Source: Enoplosus armatus (lineage: Eukaryota; Chordata; Actinopteri; Centrarchiformes; Enoplosidae). Taken from it: DNA of 64,000 nucleotides. The notes under the pieces are model-generated. The model was not told the DNA's origin. It saw only the letters and a list, made by a program, of their open reading frames with translations, and did no database searches. The translations under genes were made by a program, and so were the position numbers. Below are positions 10,451 through 24,908 of the stretch, piece by piece (position 1 is the stretch's first letter; every line of letters starts with the position of its first letter). The DNA lies in the NCBI RefSeq assembly GCF_043641665.1, contig NC_092180.1, positions 7,805,891 to 7,869,890 of the forward strand. Direction: 5' to 3'.

Positions 10451-11881
10451 AGCATGAGGTGGGCGGGGATGGATGAGTTTGAAATGGTGGAAAAGGGTGA
10501 TGGCAGTAACACGACGCTAGAAACAAGAGCTGCGTAAAAAAGTGTGTAAAACCTCATTAATGTTAATGTGAGCATTAGCCAACTTAACAACTGGTTGATG
10601 GATGCTGTATCACCAGCTGTATGTTCAAAGAAACGTCTCAGAATATTTAAGTGAATCTTAAGAAGACTGGTTGTGTTTATGTGCACTAATGCAGATGATT
10701 CACACGTGGACTATTTTGGGGCATTTTTGGCTTTTATTAGATAGTTATAACTAAAAAGGAACTGGGATAACATGCTGCACAGCTCATGCTATATGCCACA
10801 GGCTATCAGGCATTATCATTATCATTGGATGCATCATATGTCTCCATGCCTAACAGAGTCGCTGGAGATTGTCCTGCATAAATCCCTCTCAATTTGAGAT
10901 CTTGTTACACTTACAATATCCTTCCTTATCAACCAGTTAATTGGACACACTTGGTTTCAGGGCAGAACATTGTGTACAAGAATACATTTTGAAATCAGCT
11001 TGACAAATGGCTGTTTTGGCAGAGTTTGGGACAGCGTAAGAGCTCAGGATTTAAGATCTGATGTAAATCTGTTGGTCTAGAATTAAAGTAAACATACACA
11101 TGGCCATGCAGCTTGAGGTATGCTCCGTAGTACTCGTGCTGACACAGATGCCTCGGAGGCAGGCAAAGAACCTACCTGCCATCCACTTATTATATCATCT
11201 TGTTTCTTTCTGAATCAGCATGCTCTCTATAGTTTTGTAAACATGCGCACATTTGAAGAGTACTCATGTCTTTTGCTGCACCAGAGTCACAAACCACATT
11301 CATATGGAATTCCAATCAATCAGTATTGCGGCTCCTTGGGTAAATACCAAAAGCATTCACCAAAACTTCTCCCCTCCTGGGATCCTCTGGGTCTGGTTTT
11401 GGTAAGGGCCAAGGTTGTAGGACATGATATTTGTGCGTTTGTTTACTTTCACAGTATTGTATTTTGTTTAGACTTCCATCGGGGGGGAACAGTATCTAAG
11501 AAAACGAGGAAGGAAATGGGATGAAAACAAAGGAAGAGGAAGGGAACCCAGTGTGATGGAGCCTGTCCCTCACTGATCCTGGTTCAGCCGGAGTCATGCG
11601 GACAGTGGCGCCACCGCTGCAACTAATGGCTGTGGTCATTCACGGAGGACCTTTTATTTATTTATTTTAAATGAAAGCACAAACAACGAAACAAAATAAT
11701 GAATGGAGGGAGAATTGATGTGGCCTGCTTTAGTTGTTATCCCGCCTTCAAATCAGTCGCTGATACTCACTGAGGTTAAGTGCCCAGGAGGAAAGTTTCC
11801 TGCTTAGTGGGTGCATCGCATCACTGGATCTTATGATAAAGATAAGCTGCAGGGATGTCAATGCATTGTTGTTTAAGTATT

Positions 11882-12062
11882 TTAGGGCATTTTATGCATT
11901 TATCAGAGAGATTGCAGTAGAGAAATGACAGGAAATGAGAAGAGAGGGAGAGAGAGAGAGAGAGAGGGGGAATGACATGCAACAAAGGTCCGCAGCCAGA
12001 TTCGAACAGGGATGTTGTGGTTCATGGTCGGCGCCTTAACCCAAGGCCACCAGGGCGCCACT
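11882..12062 (+). repeat. teleost repeat, 'gacaggaaatgag...atgacatgcaacaaagg' family
   Basis: GGGCATTTTATGCATTTATC, GACAGGAAATGAGAAGAG, a GA tract at 11942-11966, GGGGAATGACATGCAACAAAGG and a closing GCGCC are the diagnostic order of a very common teleost interspersed repeat. GATTCGAACAGGG resembles a reverse-oriented tRNA B box, which may mean a SINE origin. A second, degraded copy lies at 13490-13570. Confidence 0.55.
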
Positions 12063-12959
12063 GTTGTGTGTTTCTTATAAAGTAAGCAAATACTCAACAA
12101 TGCATTTTTTTATGTACTGTGGCCAAAGATTATGGTTGTCAGTGACCAAAATAGCGTGTGTGGGGGGGATTCTTTCCATTACCGAATTCAAAGTGAGCTT
12201 CTGAATCAAAGTGGCAGCTCTTACTGATGAGTATATTGTATGTTAATAAATAAGAAATTGCTTAAAAAGTGGAGGCCTTTCTAAAAGAAATTGCAGGTTT
12301 TAAATCTATGGAGAAGTGTTTAATATGAAGTAAATAATCATATGAATGAATACAGAAATATGTCTTATAACCATGAAATTGTGAAAGAAAACTCACTCAG
12401 CTTTTATTTCATCCGAGCGTTTTTCTCTTTAGAAATGTCCTTTTGACAGATTTTGCTCATTTTATTTCACTAAAGCATTTTTCCTGATGGTCGTTTTATT
12501 TCACAATTCAACCCACAAAGTCTTGCTCTGTCAAACAAGACAAACAGAGCCAGTGACGTGTTTGGCTCTGCACTGTTTGTTTTATAATTTCATTTGATTA
12601 TACGACAATGTCATGGTCATATTACATATTTTGTTTGGATTCAGTCATATAATTCATAATGTCTTATTTATTTAATATTGTATATAAACAGTTTGGGACT
12701 CTAGAAATCAAGGTTTACACCCTGTAAAGCACCAAATATTTACTGACTACTGTGCTTCAAAATGAAAAGGCACAGAAGAGCAGGGCTGAGGGAGTGACCT
12801 GCAGCGAGCACACGGATGTATTCATTCTGACATTTGCTATAATACACGTTAGTGTATGTCAAGTATGTAGTGTCACAAGACTTAATTTCGACACGGTTTG
12901 TGCAGGTTATTACTAACTCAGAGTGTGTAAGAATGTAACACATTCCTAAGTGCACCGTG

Positions 12960-13035
12960 AATTATTCATGATCGGATTAGCTCCAGAGCAGAATATTCAT
13001 CATTAACTTGACATTTCTGCTTGTCGTCTCATTTG
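12960..13035. promoter_or_regulatory. candidate conserved non-coding element
   Basis: A unique stretch with ATTATTCATGATCGGATTAG (an OTX/PITX-type GGATTA at 12974-12979) and a second AATATTCATCATTAA. Function is inferred from motif clustering only. Confidence 0.18.
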
Positions 13036-13489
13036 TTAGTTTGTCCTTGAATCCCCTCAAATACATGTTGCATCCACAAATTAAGCACTTTCCCTAAATC
13101 AAGAATAACGTGATTTTCACAGCCTCTGACAGTGAAGTGTTTCATCATGAGATGGCAGCAGCATTGGTGTTGCTTCAGCCAGCAAATTTAAATGTACAAA
13201 ACACAACTTTTATACCTTCAAGTTCATAACTTTCCCGGGGAGGATTTGGCAGACAACGTTGAGTAACTTAATATAGATGACCTAACAAGGCTGAGCTGAG
13301 ATTGATGACTAAAACAAACCTTGAGATCTTCAGGATTTTCCCTTCGGAGTCCAGATTGAAATCAAGATGTTATCTTCGCCTGAGCTTTATTCTTTTACTC
13401 TTTTAAAAGCCTTGTGTTTGTTAAGACCTCTGGGGAGCATTTCTGCGATTATTTGATAGCAGACAGAAAGTCAGGAAACAGAAGAGAGA

Positions 13490-13570
13490 CGACAGGTATG
13501 ACATGCAGCAAAGGTCACTGGCAGGAGCGTTGTGGTTATAGGTCTTAATCATTAGGCTTCCAGGACACCC
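13490..13570 (+). repeat. degraded copy of the 11882-12062 repeat family
   Basis: GACGACAGGTATGACATGCAGCAAAGG, followed by a degenerate tail ending CCAGGACACC, matches the second half of the copy at 11882-12062. Confidence 0.45.
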
Positions 13571-13945
13571 TACTGGCCTTCTGTGATATTTATGTTATGA
13601 TTTTCCTGTTGTATCCTTTAGGGCATATCTGTATCATAACTGTTCTGACCCTTCGTGGCTCAGTTATTTTCATGGAACCTCATGGGTTACCATTGTATTT
13701 TATTTCCCTAGCTCTGGAAAGTATTCTTCTGTGTGCTATTTAAAGACATTTATTATAATAATATAATTAGCAACACATTTGTCTTTACAAAAGTATATTT
13801 AATGCCAGTGCTTTGAATTAAAGGTCAAATAACACCTGTAACCCAGTAAACTACAAGACTTCCAGGTCTGCTGCATGTTCATCATGAGACAACACTAATC
13901 AAACAAAAACATCAAATTCATTGATTACATTGTTAAAACATAATA

Positions 13946-14175
13946 AAGGAGTACTCCACCAATTTAGCATAGGACTCCTATACCTTGTCAATACCTGGAG
14001 CTTACATTACCCACAAAAAAACTCAACTGCCAACAGGGCGGTCGGAGATTCGGGTGTGTTATGCTAGTAGCCGCTAATACAGCCACAAGCCGCGAGCCTA
14101 AAGCAGAGATGAGAAAGTGACATTTTGCAGAACATTTACTTTCTGTCACCTTATAGTTTAATGTTAACACTGGAC
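13946..14175. repeat. dispersed teleost repeat (unclassified)
   Basis: It begins GGAGTACTCCACCAATTTAGC and includes TACCTGGAGCTTACATTACCC, and I recognise it as an interspersed sequence of percomorph fish. It has no coding capacity. The family name is unknown to me. Confidence 0.4.
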
Positions 14176-14627
14176 TATTCTAAACGAAGTGTCGCCTTAC
14201 AGTGATGGTAACACTTTGGCAGTAGAGCTGCATTTGAACTACAATATAAAAGTGCAAAGTATTATTTTTTATTTATAAAACAGGCAGACAACTGGACAGA
14301 TCATTTTCGGGGAGGTGTTAATGTGCAGACACCTAATTCATCATTAAAGTCCAATATTTCAGAAGCAGCACATGTTCCATATAAAACTCAAAGAGTGTCA
14401 CCAAATTCTGTGAAATAAAGCTGATAATGGCTGCGGCACATTAACAGATACAACATTACTGTCTATGGTTTTATAGATTTGACATATCTGTCTTCAGTTT
14501 GCAGTTGGTGACAAACAGGAGCAGATGACGGACTGGCGGGCGGACGGAGCGAGATGTTAAACGGAGGTGACGATCTCTGAGGAGGGTGGAGTATTTGCCA
14601 CCAAGTCTGAAGCTCAAGATGCTTTCA

Positions 14628-14651
14628 GACACACACGCACACACACACACG
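14628..14651. repeat. CA microsatellite
   Basis: A short CA array interrupted once by CG. Confidence 0.8.
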
Positions 14652-14689
14652 GGTCAAATGCAGCAGGAATTCTTGACAGCTTCCTTTTA

Positions 14690-14995
14690 AGGCTATGGTG
14701 GGAGCTGTGAACGCTGCCGGGCCGGTGTTGTCTTTAAGCTAAAGGATGATGCTGGAAATACTGATGCTTATTTGTTATTAGCAAGAGAACGCATGTGGAT
14801 CATAAATGAAACATTTAAATAATTGCCAGAGTGTCTTGTGCTAATACCAGCCACTCCTTCACTACAGCCCAAACTGTGAGAAGTGTTTGGGTCAGCAGAG
14901 AGCGGAGATTATAAAGTCGAAGCGGACTACACCCACAGCTCTACCAAACACGCTCAGAGAGCTCTGATTCTGTTTACACAGTGGAGGCTTAATGT
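14690..14995. promoter_or_regulatory. candidate conserved non-coding element
   Basis: About 300 bases of unique, repeat-free sequence of even base composition with no open frame. It includes TTTAAATAATTGCCAGAGTG and AGCGGAGATTATAAAGTCG. It stands out from the AT-rich flanks as possible selected non-coding DNA; a cross-species comparison would decide. Confidence 0.2.
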
Positions 14996-16864
14996 TCAAG
15001 GGAACACACTCTGCATCGCATGTAATTGCTTGTGATTCTCTCTCTTGACTTCAAAGACAGGGAGCGCTGTAGTTCAAGGGTCAAAGGCTCGGCTGTTGCC
15101 CAAATGCCCCCCAATTTCCTGTTTCGTCTGGCTCTGTGAGTGTAAAGGGATCTCAAATGTGAAGGCCACGTTCTGCTGGAGCCAATGAGACAAAAGGCTC
15201 CACTTCAACTGTCTCATTCCCCGTCTTCTATCTCAGGTTGAATGTTTTCTTTTTTGTTAACTTCTACTCTCACAGTTAGAATCGGTTTAAACTGTTGAGG
15301 TTTTTTTCAGGTTAAAGCATGTAAATCTACACACAAAGCCTAGAAAATTAAATGCAGCCTCTACTCCCTTATTTCATGTTGTCAGGACGAACCCTTTTTC
15401 ACTGCCACGGTAAACAAGAACCTCTCTCTCCCACTCTCTTCTTTTCTCTCCATCTTAAATCAGCAGCCAAGACAGGGACTCTCACATGCAGCACAAGTTA
15501 TTTTAGGAGATACTTCTTCTATTTTGTGTTGCACCTCAAAGTAAGAGCAGAGAGTTTGAAAGTTTGCATACGAAAAAAAGCTTAGAGCAAAAACAATCAT
15601 GTGTCCTTTTTTTTCTTTCCCAGCCACGAGGTCCATTTTTCAAAGCTGGGGGATTTCTTAACAGACAATAGGTAGAGATAAACACATGTAAAAATCCCCA
15701 TATGTGCACACCCTCCTGCAGCAAACACAAAAGCCAAAATAACACAAAGTACATATGTGAATTTTGAGGGGGTGGGGTTACGTGCAAGTGAGTGGCCCCA
15801 GTGCTAAATTACACTGCAACATGGTCCCTCTCAAAGCCCACATCTGGGATTGGCCCTGACAACTGGATGCCGTGCTGCTCTAATTTTGGTTACTTTGTTT
15901 ATAACCCTATAATAGAGACAGTGTAGGACCACAGGGCTGGAATGAAGGAGGGCAGGACACAGGCAAAGTAAAAGCAGTCATTTTGAAAACGTTTGTGGGG
16001 ATATTGTCATTTTAGACAAAGAATAAAGTTAAACTAAAAGGAGCTGTTTGAATTCCTGTATGTATTAGATTAAACTGTGTAAATGCCTTTGCTGATTTGT
16101 CTCCTTTTAACAGGATTCACGCCATCGCAGTGATTCCTCTTCAAAACCTGAAGACTGCAGGTTGTAGCTTGTTGAGCTGGGTGAGCATGGATGTAACAAT
16201 AATGAGAAATCTGTAATTATATTGGGAGCAGATCTGGGCTTTGCCAGCCCACTCACTCTCTTTGGAGTCTGAGCATGAACATAATCACTGAATACACTTT
16301 GTCAACACTGGATAGACAGTATAAAGTCACTTAGAAGACTCGATAATAAACAGCATTTTCCCCTGAGGACGAGGCTCAGCTCACCGGATGGAAACACAAA
16401 CGCTGACTGTAGCTGTGCACCAAGTGGTTGACGTTTCTTCAGTATTTGGGGATTAAACTGTCATCTAAGTGCTGATTTGTCAGCTCTAATCTTAAATCAC
16501 TAATCTCAAATATGTGAGCAGTTTCAAGAGGCACTGAAAAAAAGATGATGTGATGTCTGAAGTTTTGCAGCCAGTAAATTTAATGTGATGTTCCACTTAA
16601 TTAATTTGTCCACACCTCATGCTGTGTTTAAAATGATCATATTGAGCAGGAAATCAAAACAAATTGTTTTAAAAGATTAAACTAGTTGATGTTTTTGTCC
16701 ACTCATATCTTAAATCAAAATCAAAACATGTCACAGTCCATTGAAAACCACGAATCTCCAGCTTTGATGACTTCTTGTTCTCAGATGCAGAAAATTACAT
16801 CAGTGGTCAGTGGCTTCTTTTAAAGATACATGAACATAAAAGTAAACATGCTTTTATCGCACCG

Positions 16865-17028
16865 CCTTCCCCTGATATCATCTGAGTCTAGTTTTTATTC
16901 TGTTTATGGGTTTTGCATTTTCATTCTTTTTATGTGGTTTGTTTACTTTTATTCTTTTATTGCTCTGCTTTTATGTTTCTTGTTTTGATACGTGATGTGT
17001 AAATAAAGATATTATTATTATTATTATT
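16865..17028 (+). mobile_element. retroposon 3' tail ending in (ATT)n
   Basis: A T-rich low-complexity stretch ends GTGTAAATAAAGATATTATTATTA: a polyadenylation-type AATAAA followed at once by a trinucleotide array. This is the usual form of a LINE or LINE-mobilised 3' end in fish. No coding part is attached. Confidence 0.4.
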
Positions 17029-17077
17029 TCATGACAAAGCACACTGGATTATGGTCGGCAGTAACTTAAAACCACAC

Positions 17078-17316
17078 AAGTGCTGAAACAATGATTCAAA
17101 CTGAAAATGAATCCACAATAGTTTTGATAAGTGATTGTTTGTTTACTTTGTTTATCAAGCAAAATAAAATGAATATATTTGGACAAAACAAGTATCTGAA
17201 AACATCACCTTGTGATGGCCATTTTTTTCACATTATATAGACCAAACAAGGAACTGATTGATCTAAAAAATAATCAACACATTAATAATGAAAATAATTG
17301 TTAGTTGTAGCCCTAA
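17078..17316. mobile_element. hAT-type MITE, 'GCTGCAACGATT' family, copy 1
   Basis: The right end TGAAAATAATTGTTAGTTGTAGCCCT matches the terminal repeat of the better-preserved copy at 20151-20507. The left end GTGCTGAAACAATGATTC is a diverged counterpart. Several point differences show that this is an older copy. Confidence 0.55.
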
Positions 17317-18098
17317 AATGGCTAAAACATGAAGAAAAAAACACCTTGATATGATCCTTCAACTTTCTTTTTTTGTTGGCATACATCTTTTCACCACTAG
17401 AGGTTCTGATCATTTAATCCTGACATCACAATGAATCCTTCCTGACGGGAAGGTTCTTTTATTCCTGAAAATCAAGAGCATAAACCAACTCAAATCTCTG
17501 TTGAAAGGGTTCATTTCTATTGTGGACTGTCAGAATATTGCTAAACCAAAGAGATAGAAGTTTCCTTATGATTAGTTACACTCAAATAGTTGTCAAAGTT
17601 TTATAAAGCCAAATATTTTTTCACATCACTATATTGAACAACAGAAATTAAAGAAATGAACTCAGCATCTCTCCAAGAGATCATTTTAACATTACAACGA
17701 TTAGTTCCAATTGCTTTTAGAGGAAAATATGAACCTCCAATGTGAACCATCATGGCCTTTACAGTACATGTCACGTTAACTTTGGACAAACTCCTACTTT
17801 TAAATGAGGAGGCTACAATTCCACATCTCTCTATGAGAATTACATTATAAGCCCTTACAGTGTGTCATGAACCTTTCGGGTGGGGGCAATTTTAAAAACC
17901 AAAATTATTCTTTTGCTCAAATGACTTCATTAGAGCTTAAAAAGCAAATTTCAGCCTCTTAGGGAAACTGAAAATAATTGCTCAGTACTTTTAAGTCATG
18001 ACCGAAGGCATAAAGCTAACAAAGCAGACACGCTGAACCTTTCTGACGACTGAAAAACGAAACAGATATGATGATCAACTCCACATCTGGAGATTCTT

Positions 18099-18104
18099 TT
18101 TATT
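18099..18104 (-). terminator. tmem208: possible tmem208 polyadenylation signal
   Basis: TTTATT on the plus strand is AATAAA in the sense of tmem208, about 520 bases after its stop codon. A weaker ATTAAA lies nearer, at 18518-18523. Which one is used is unknown. Confidence 0.3.
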
Positions 18105-18620
18105 GCAAAACAGTTTTTAAATGTTCCCATTAAAACTTGACTTCTATCCAGTTGATTTGATGACTTAATAGCGCACAAACAAAATATCTCGGCTCTGTAA
18201 TGAAGGCTCACCGATAAATTCTGTTGAAAAATACAATTAAATAAACATAAAAGACATGACATGGCAGAAGTGGCACTGACAGAATTAATTCAGCTGGCTG
18301 TAGTTCTGCCACTGTATCACAGGGTTGTTAGGGGAATATTTTATGGAAATCTGCGAAGGGCAGTGCAATTGTGCAACAGCAAAACTCTTAAAACTCTGCA
18401 TCAGGACAAATGATATTTGGACTGTGACATTATCTAAATAGGGAAGATTTCATTTCATAATTTAGGGAGAAAATTGGATTATAGGAGAAAGCAGAAACCA
18501 GAAAGATTTGGATTGACTTTAATTTAATAACAAAATTTCTTCCTGAATAACTTATGAGTTCTTCCCTATCTGTATATTAGATTCTGTGTATAAAAATACT
18601 GCTCCGTCTGCTCTTCAGCA

Positions 18621-22051
<3,431 letters not shown>

Positions 22052-22140
22052 TGGCTCTCTGACCCGCTGCTGTTGATCTCTTCCACTGCGTCTTCTTTGA
22101 CATCGACCTGTGACCCGCCGCCGCTTCTCTCCGTTATTAT
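22052..22140 (-). promoter_or_regulatory. tmem208: tmem208 5' UTR / proximal promoter
   Basis: A GC-rich, CpG-containing stretch lies just upstream of the ATG on the minus strand. GCCAATGGCGG overlaps the start codon and combines a CCAAT pentamer with a YY1-like ATGGCGG, an arrangement common at housekeeping starts. No TATA box is seen. Start site and factor binding are inference. Confidence 0.35.
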
Positions 22141-22504
22141 ATTACAGCATCAAAAAAGAAAACCTGAAGTCTCCCTGCGGTGTAATTCCTTGTAACACAT
22201 CAGCATTTGAGATTCCTGGAGGGGGGTCAACATATCCGGCGCATGGAAATGTCGTCATCAACTCGAAAGCGGTTCGTGGAATTCGGTGACAGGGTGCCAC
22301 CTGCTGGCCAATAGTCAAATTAATGATTAATAAGGATAGACTCAATTTCAGTCTGTACATTGCCAATTTAATGTCTTTCGCATGCTGTTTCACCTTCGTA
22401 AAACAGAAACAAGGCTCCTGTTGGCGAACTAGCTAAATTTAGCCTAAAGCTTAGCTAAAATACTCTACTCATTAAGATTTCTCACTTATCTTGTGGCGTC
22501 TAAC

Positions 22505-24050
22505 CACAGATAATCATGGTTTTGCCATGGTTGCCAAAGACGCCGCGACCCAGTGGCTCCAAGGACTACAGACCCGTGGCACTGACCTCCCACATCATGA
22601 AGACCCTGGAGAGACTCGTCCTAGAGCAGCTCCGGCCCTTGGTCAAGCCACACTTGGACCCCCTTCAGTTCGCCTATCAGCCCCGACTTGGAGTGGAGGA
22701 TGCCATCATCTACCTGCTCAACCGCGTCTACGCCCACCTGGACAAGCCGGCGAGCACTGTGAGAGTCATGTTTTTTGACTTCTCCAGTGCGTTCAACACC
22801 ATCCGCCCGGCTCTACTGGGTGAGAAGCTGACGGAGATGCAGGTGGATGCCCCCCTCGTGTCCTGGATTGTCAACTACCTGACTGGCAGACCACAGTATG
22901 TGCGCTTACAACACTGTGTGTCAGACAGAGTGGTCAGCAACACCGGGGCCCCACAGGGGACTGTCCTCTCTCCCTTTGTCTTCACCATCTACACCACGCA
23001 CTTCAGCTACTGCACTGAGACCTGCCATCTTCAGAAGTTTTCTGACGACTCAGCAATAGTTGGATGTATCAGTTAGGGTGATGAGGAGGAGTACAGGGCT
23101 GCTGCGGACAACTTTGTCACATGGTGCGAGCAGAACCATCTGCAGCTCAACGTGACAAAGACAAAGGAACTGACAAGGCACCGATGACCCCTGTTTCCAT
23201 CCAGGGGGTCAGTGTGGACATTGTAGAGGATTACAAGTACCTGGGAGTTCACATAGACAATAAACTGGACTGGGTAAAGAACACTAATGCCCTCTACAAG
23301 AAGGGCCAGAGCCGTCTCTATTTTCTGAGGCGGCTGAGGTCCTTCAACATCTGCCGGACTATGCTGAGGATGTTCTATGAGTCTGTGGTGGCCAGTGCTA
23401 TCCTCTATGCTGTTGCATGCTGGGGCAGCAGGCTGAGGGTGGCGGACTCCAACAGACTAAACAAACTGATCCGCAAGGCCAGTGACGTTGTGGGGGTGGA
23501 GCTGGACTCTCTGACGGTGGTGTCAGAGAGGAGGACGCTGTCTAAGCTGCAGGGCATCTTGGACAATGTTTCACATCCTCTCCATGACGTACTGGTCGGA
23601 CACAAGAGCACCTTCAGTGGGAGACTCATTCCTCCCAAATGCACAACAGAGCGACACAGGAAATCATTCCTGCCTGTGGCCATCAAACTGTTTAATTCCT
23701 CCCTCTGAGTGTCAGACACTCAGGAAGAGACTGGAAATTTGTATCTACCTCACCTGTTCAAACACCACCTCACTATTTATTCTAAATGTTTAAGTGCAAT
23801 ACATATATAGTCACACACTTTAGTGCAACACATACATACATATACATTGTTATTGTATATATTTTTACCTCATTTCACTTAAATACTGTAAATGTGTATA
23901 TTTTGTATTTTCTATTTCTTATTTTTATATTTTGTACATACTCTTAGTTCTAAATTATGCTACTTTCTACTCTTGAATGGGAGCACTGGTACTGTACAAT
24001 TTTCCCCCGGGGATCAATAAAGTATTTCTGATTCTGATTCTGATTCTGAT
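22505..24050 (+). mobile_element. 5'-truncated dead LINE (reverse transcriptase remnant)
   Basis: The element keeps the middle and end of a non-LTR reverse transcriptase: KDYRPVALTSHIMKTLE, the palm motif FFDFSSAFNT, TGAPQGTVLSPFVFT, the catalytic FSDDSA, then DYKYLGVHIDNKLDW and QSRLYFLRRLRSFNICR toward the C-terminus. An in-frame TAG (23074-23076) and a frameshift between about 23165 and 23190 break it, and the 5' half is absent. The 3' end GGGGATCAATAAAGTATTTC followed by about four ATTCTG units (24026-24050) is a typical tail of L2/Rex-like LINEs; the exact clade is uncertain. No target duplication is evident. It sits between tmem208 and slc39a1. Confidence 0.85.
22516..23708 (+). pseudogene. 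LINE reverse transcriptase pseudogene
   Basis: Coding remnant of the element above. The first open part is 22516-23073, stopped by TAG. The same frame then continues to a TGA at 23185-23187, and a second frame runs to 23708 and ends FLPVAIKLFNSSL. The endonuclease domain is missing. The two active-site Asp of FSDDSA remain, but the breaks make the protein non-functional. Confidence 0.85.
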
Positions 24051-24908
24051 TTATTTGTGTTCGTTTTTCCCTTCTGCTGCCATCCCAATACAATGGAGGT
24101 GAGTGGAAATTTGTTCACAATATAATAATTAGGTCTCAGTTTCTAGTAATGAGGAACCCTTTTAACAGCTGGCATTTAGAAATGCTGTGTATAGATCAGT
24201 TGTAAGCAAGTTAGTAAGAACAACCCAGGTTTAAAACACCTTTGACTGGTGTTTGTCCTCCTCCAGTGTACTTCTATCTATGGACTAATGGACTACCTAA
24301 CTTCTACAATTTACCTTAACATTTGTAACTGCAGACTAGGTGGATTATTAAAAAGTGAGAAACCTACCAGTATTTATTAATGGATTACTAACATTTATAA
24401 CTGCATTTCCTCCAGCCTTACTATTTGTGTAGGTGAGTCATGCTAAACACACTTCCACACACTTTGACGACAGTTGTTGGCCTTTGAGATTTTCATTGGC
24501 AGCAACGGCGAACCACTGAAAACATGTACTTGACAACAAAGTGATTACAAAGTAGAAATATTAGATATTACACTATAAACAAGAGTCCATAACTGTGAGT
24601 ACTATTAACTAATAACACTTTCCACAACACAGGCTATGTTTTGTTATGACAAGTAGAGAGATGCTACTTGGGGCGCCCCGTTCAGTCTTTTTTCGAGATG
24701 TTATTTATGGCCCTTCTCGGCCACCGTAGCCTGAACTGCAGAACCACCTCTACTTTCCAAATAACAACATTACGGTGGCTGCTGGTCATAGTGAAACTCC
24801 TATCTTCGTGTCGGTCAGCAGTAAGCATCGGCTTCCTCCATAGCTAATCAAATGATAGTACAGTTAGGAAGCGAACCTCACTCTTGAACCGACAGTTTAT
24901 GCTACAAA

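Larger units (their letters stand above)
2850..18620. other. gene desert upstream of smad6
   Basis: No spliced or single-exon gene was recognised on either strand across about 15.7 kb. Open frames are short, encode microsatellite or repeat peptides, and have no splice-consistent neighbours. The interval holds CA, CT and GT arrays, remnants of several dispersed teleost repeats, and scattered unique stretches that may be distal regulatory DNA of smad6 or tmem208; these are listed separately. Confidence 0.6.

Noticed and set aside
24026..24050. Tandem hexamer that could suggest a CRISPR-like or satellite array
   Set aside because: It is the ATTCTG tail of the LINE; there are no spacers.
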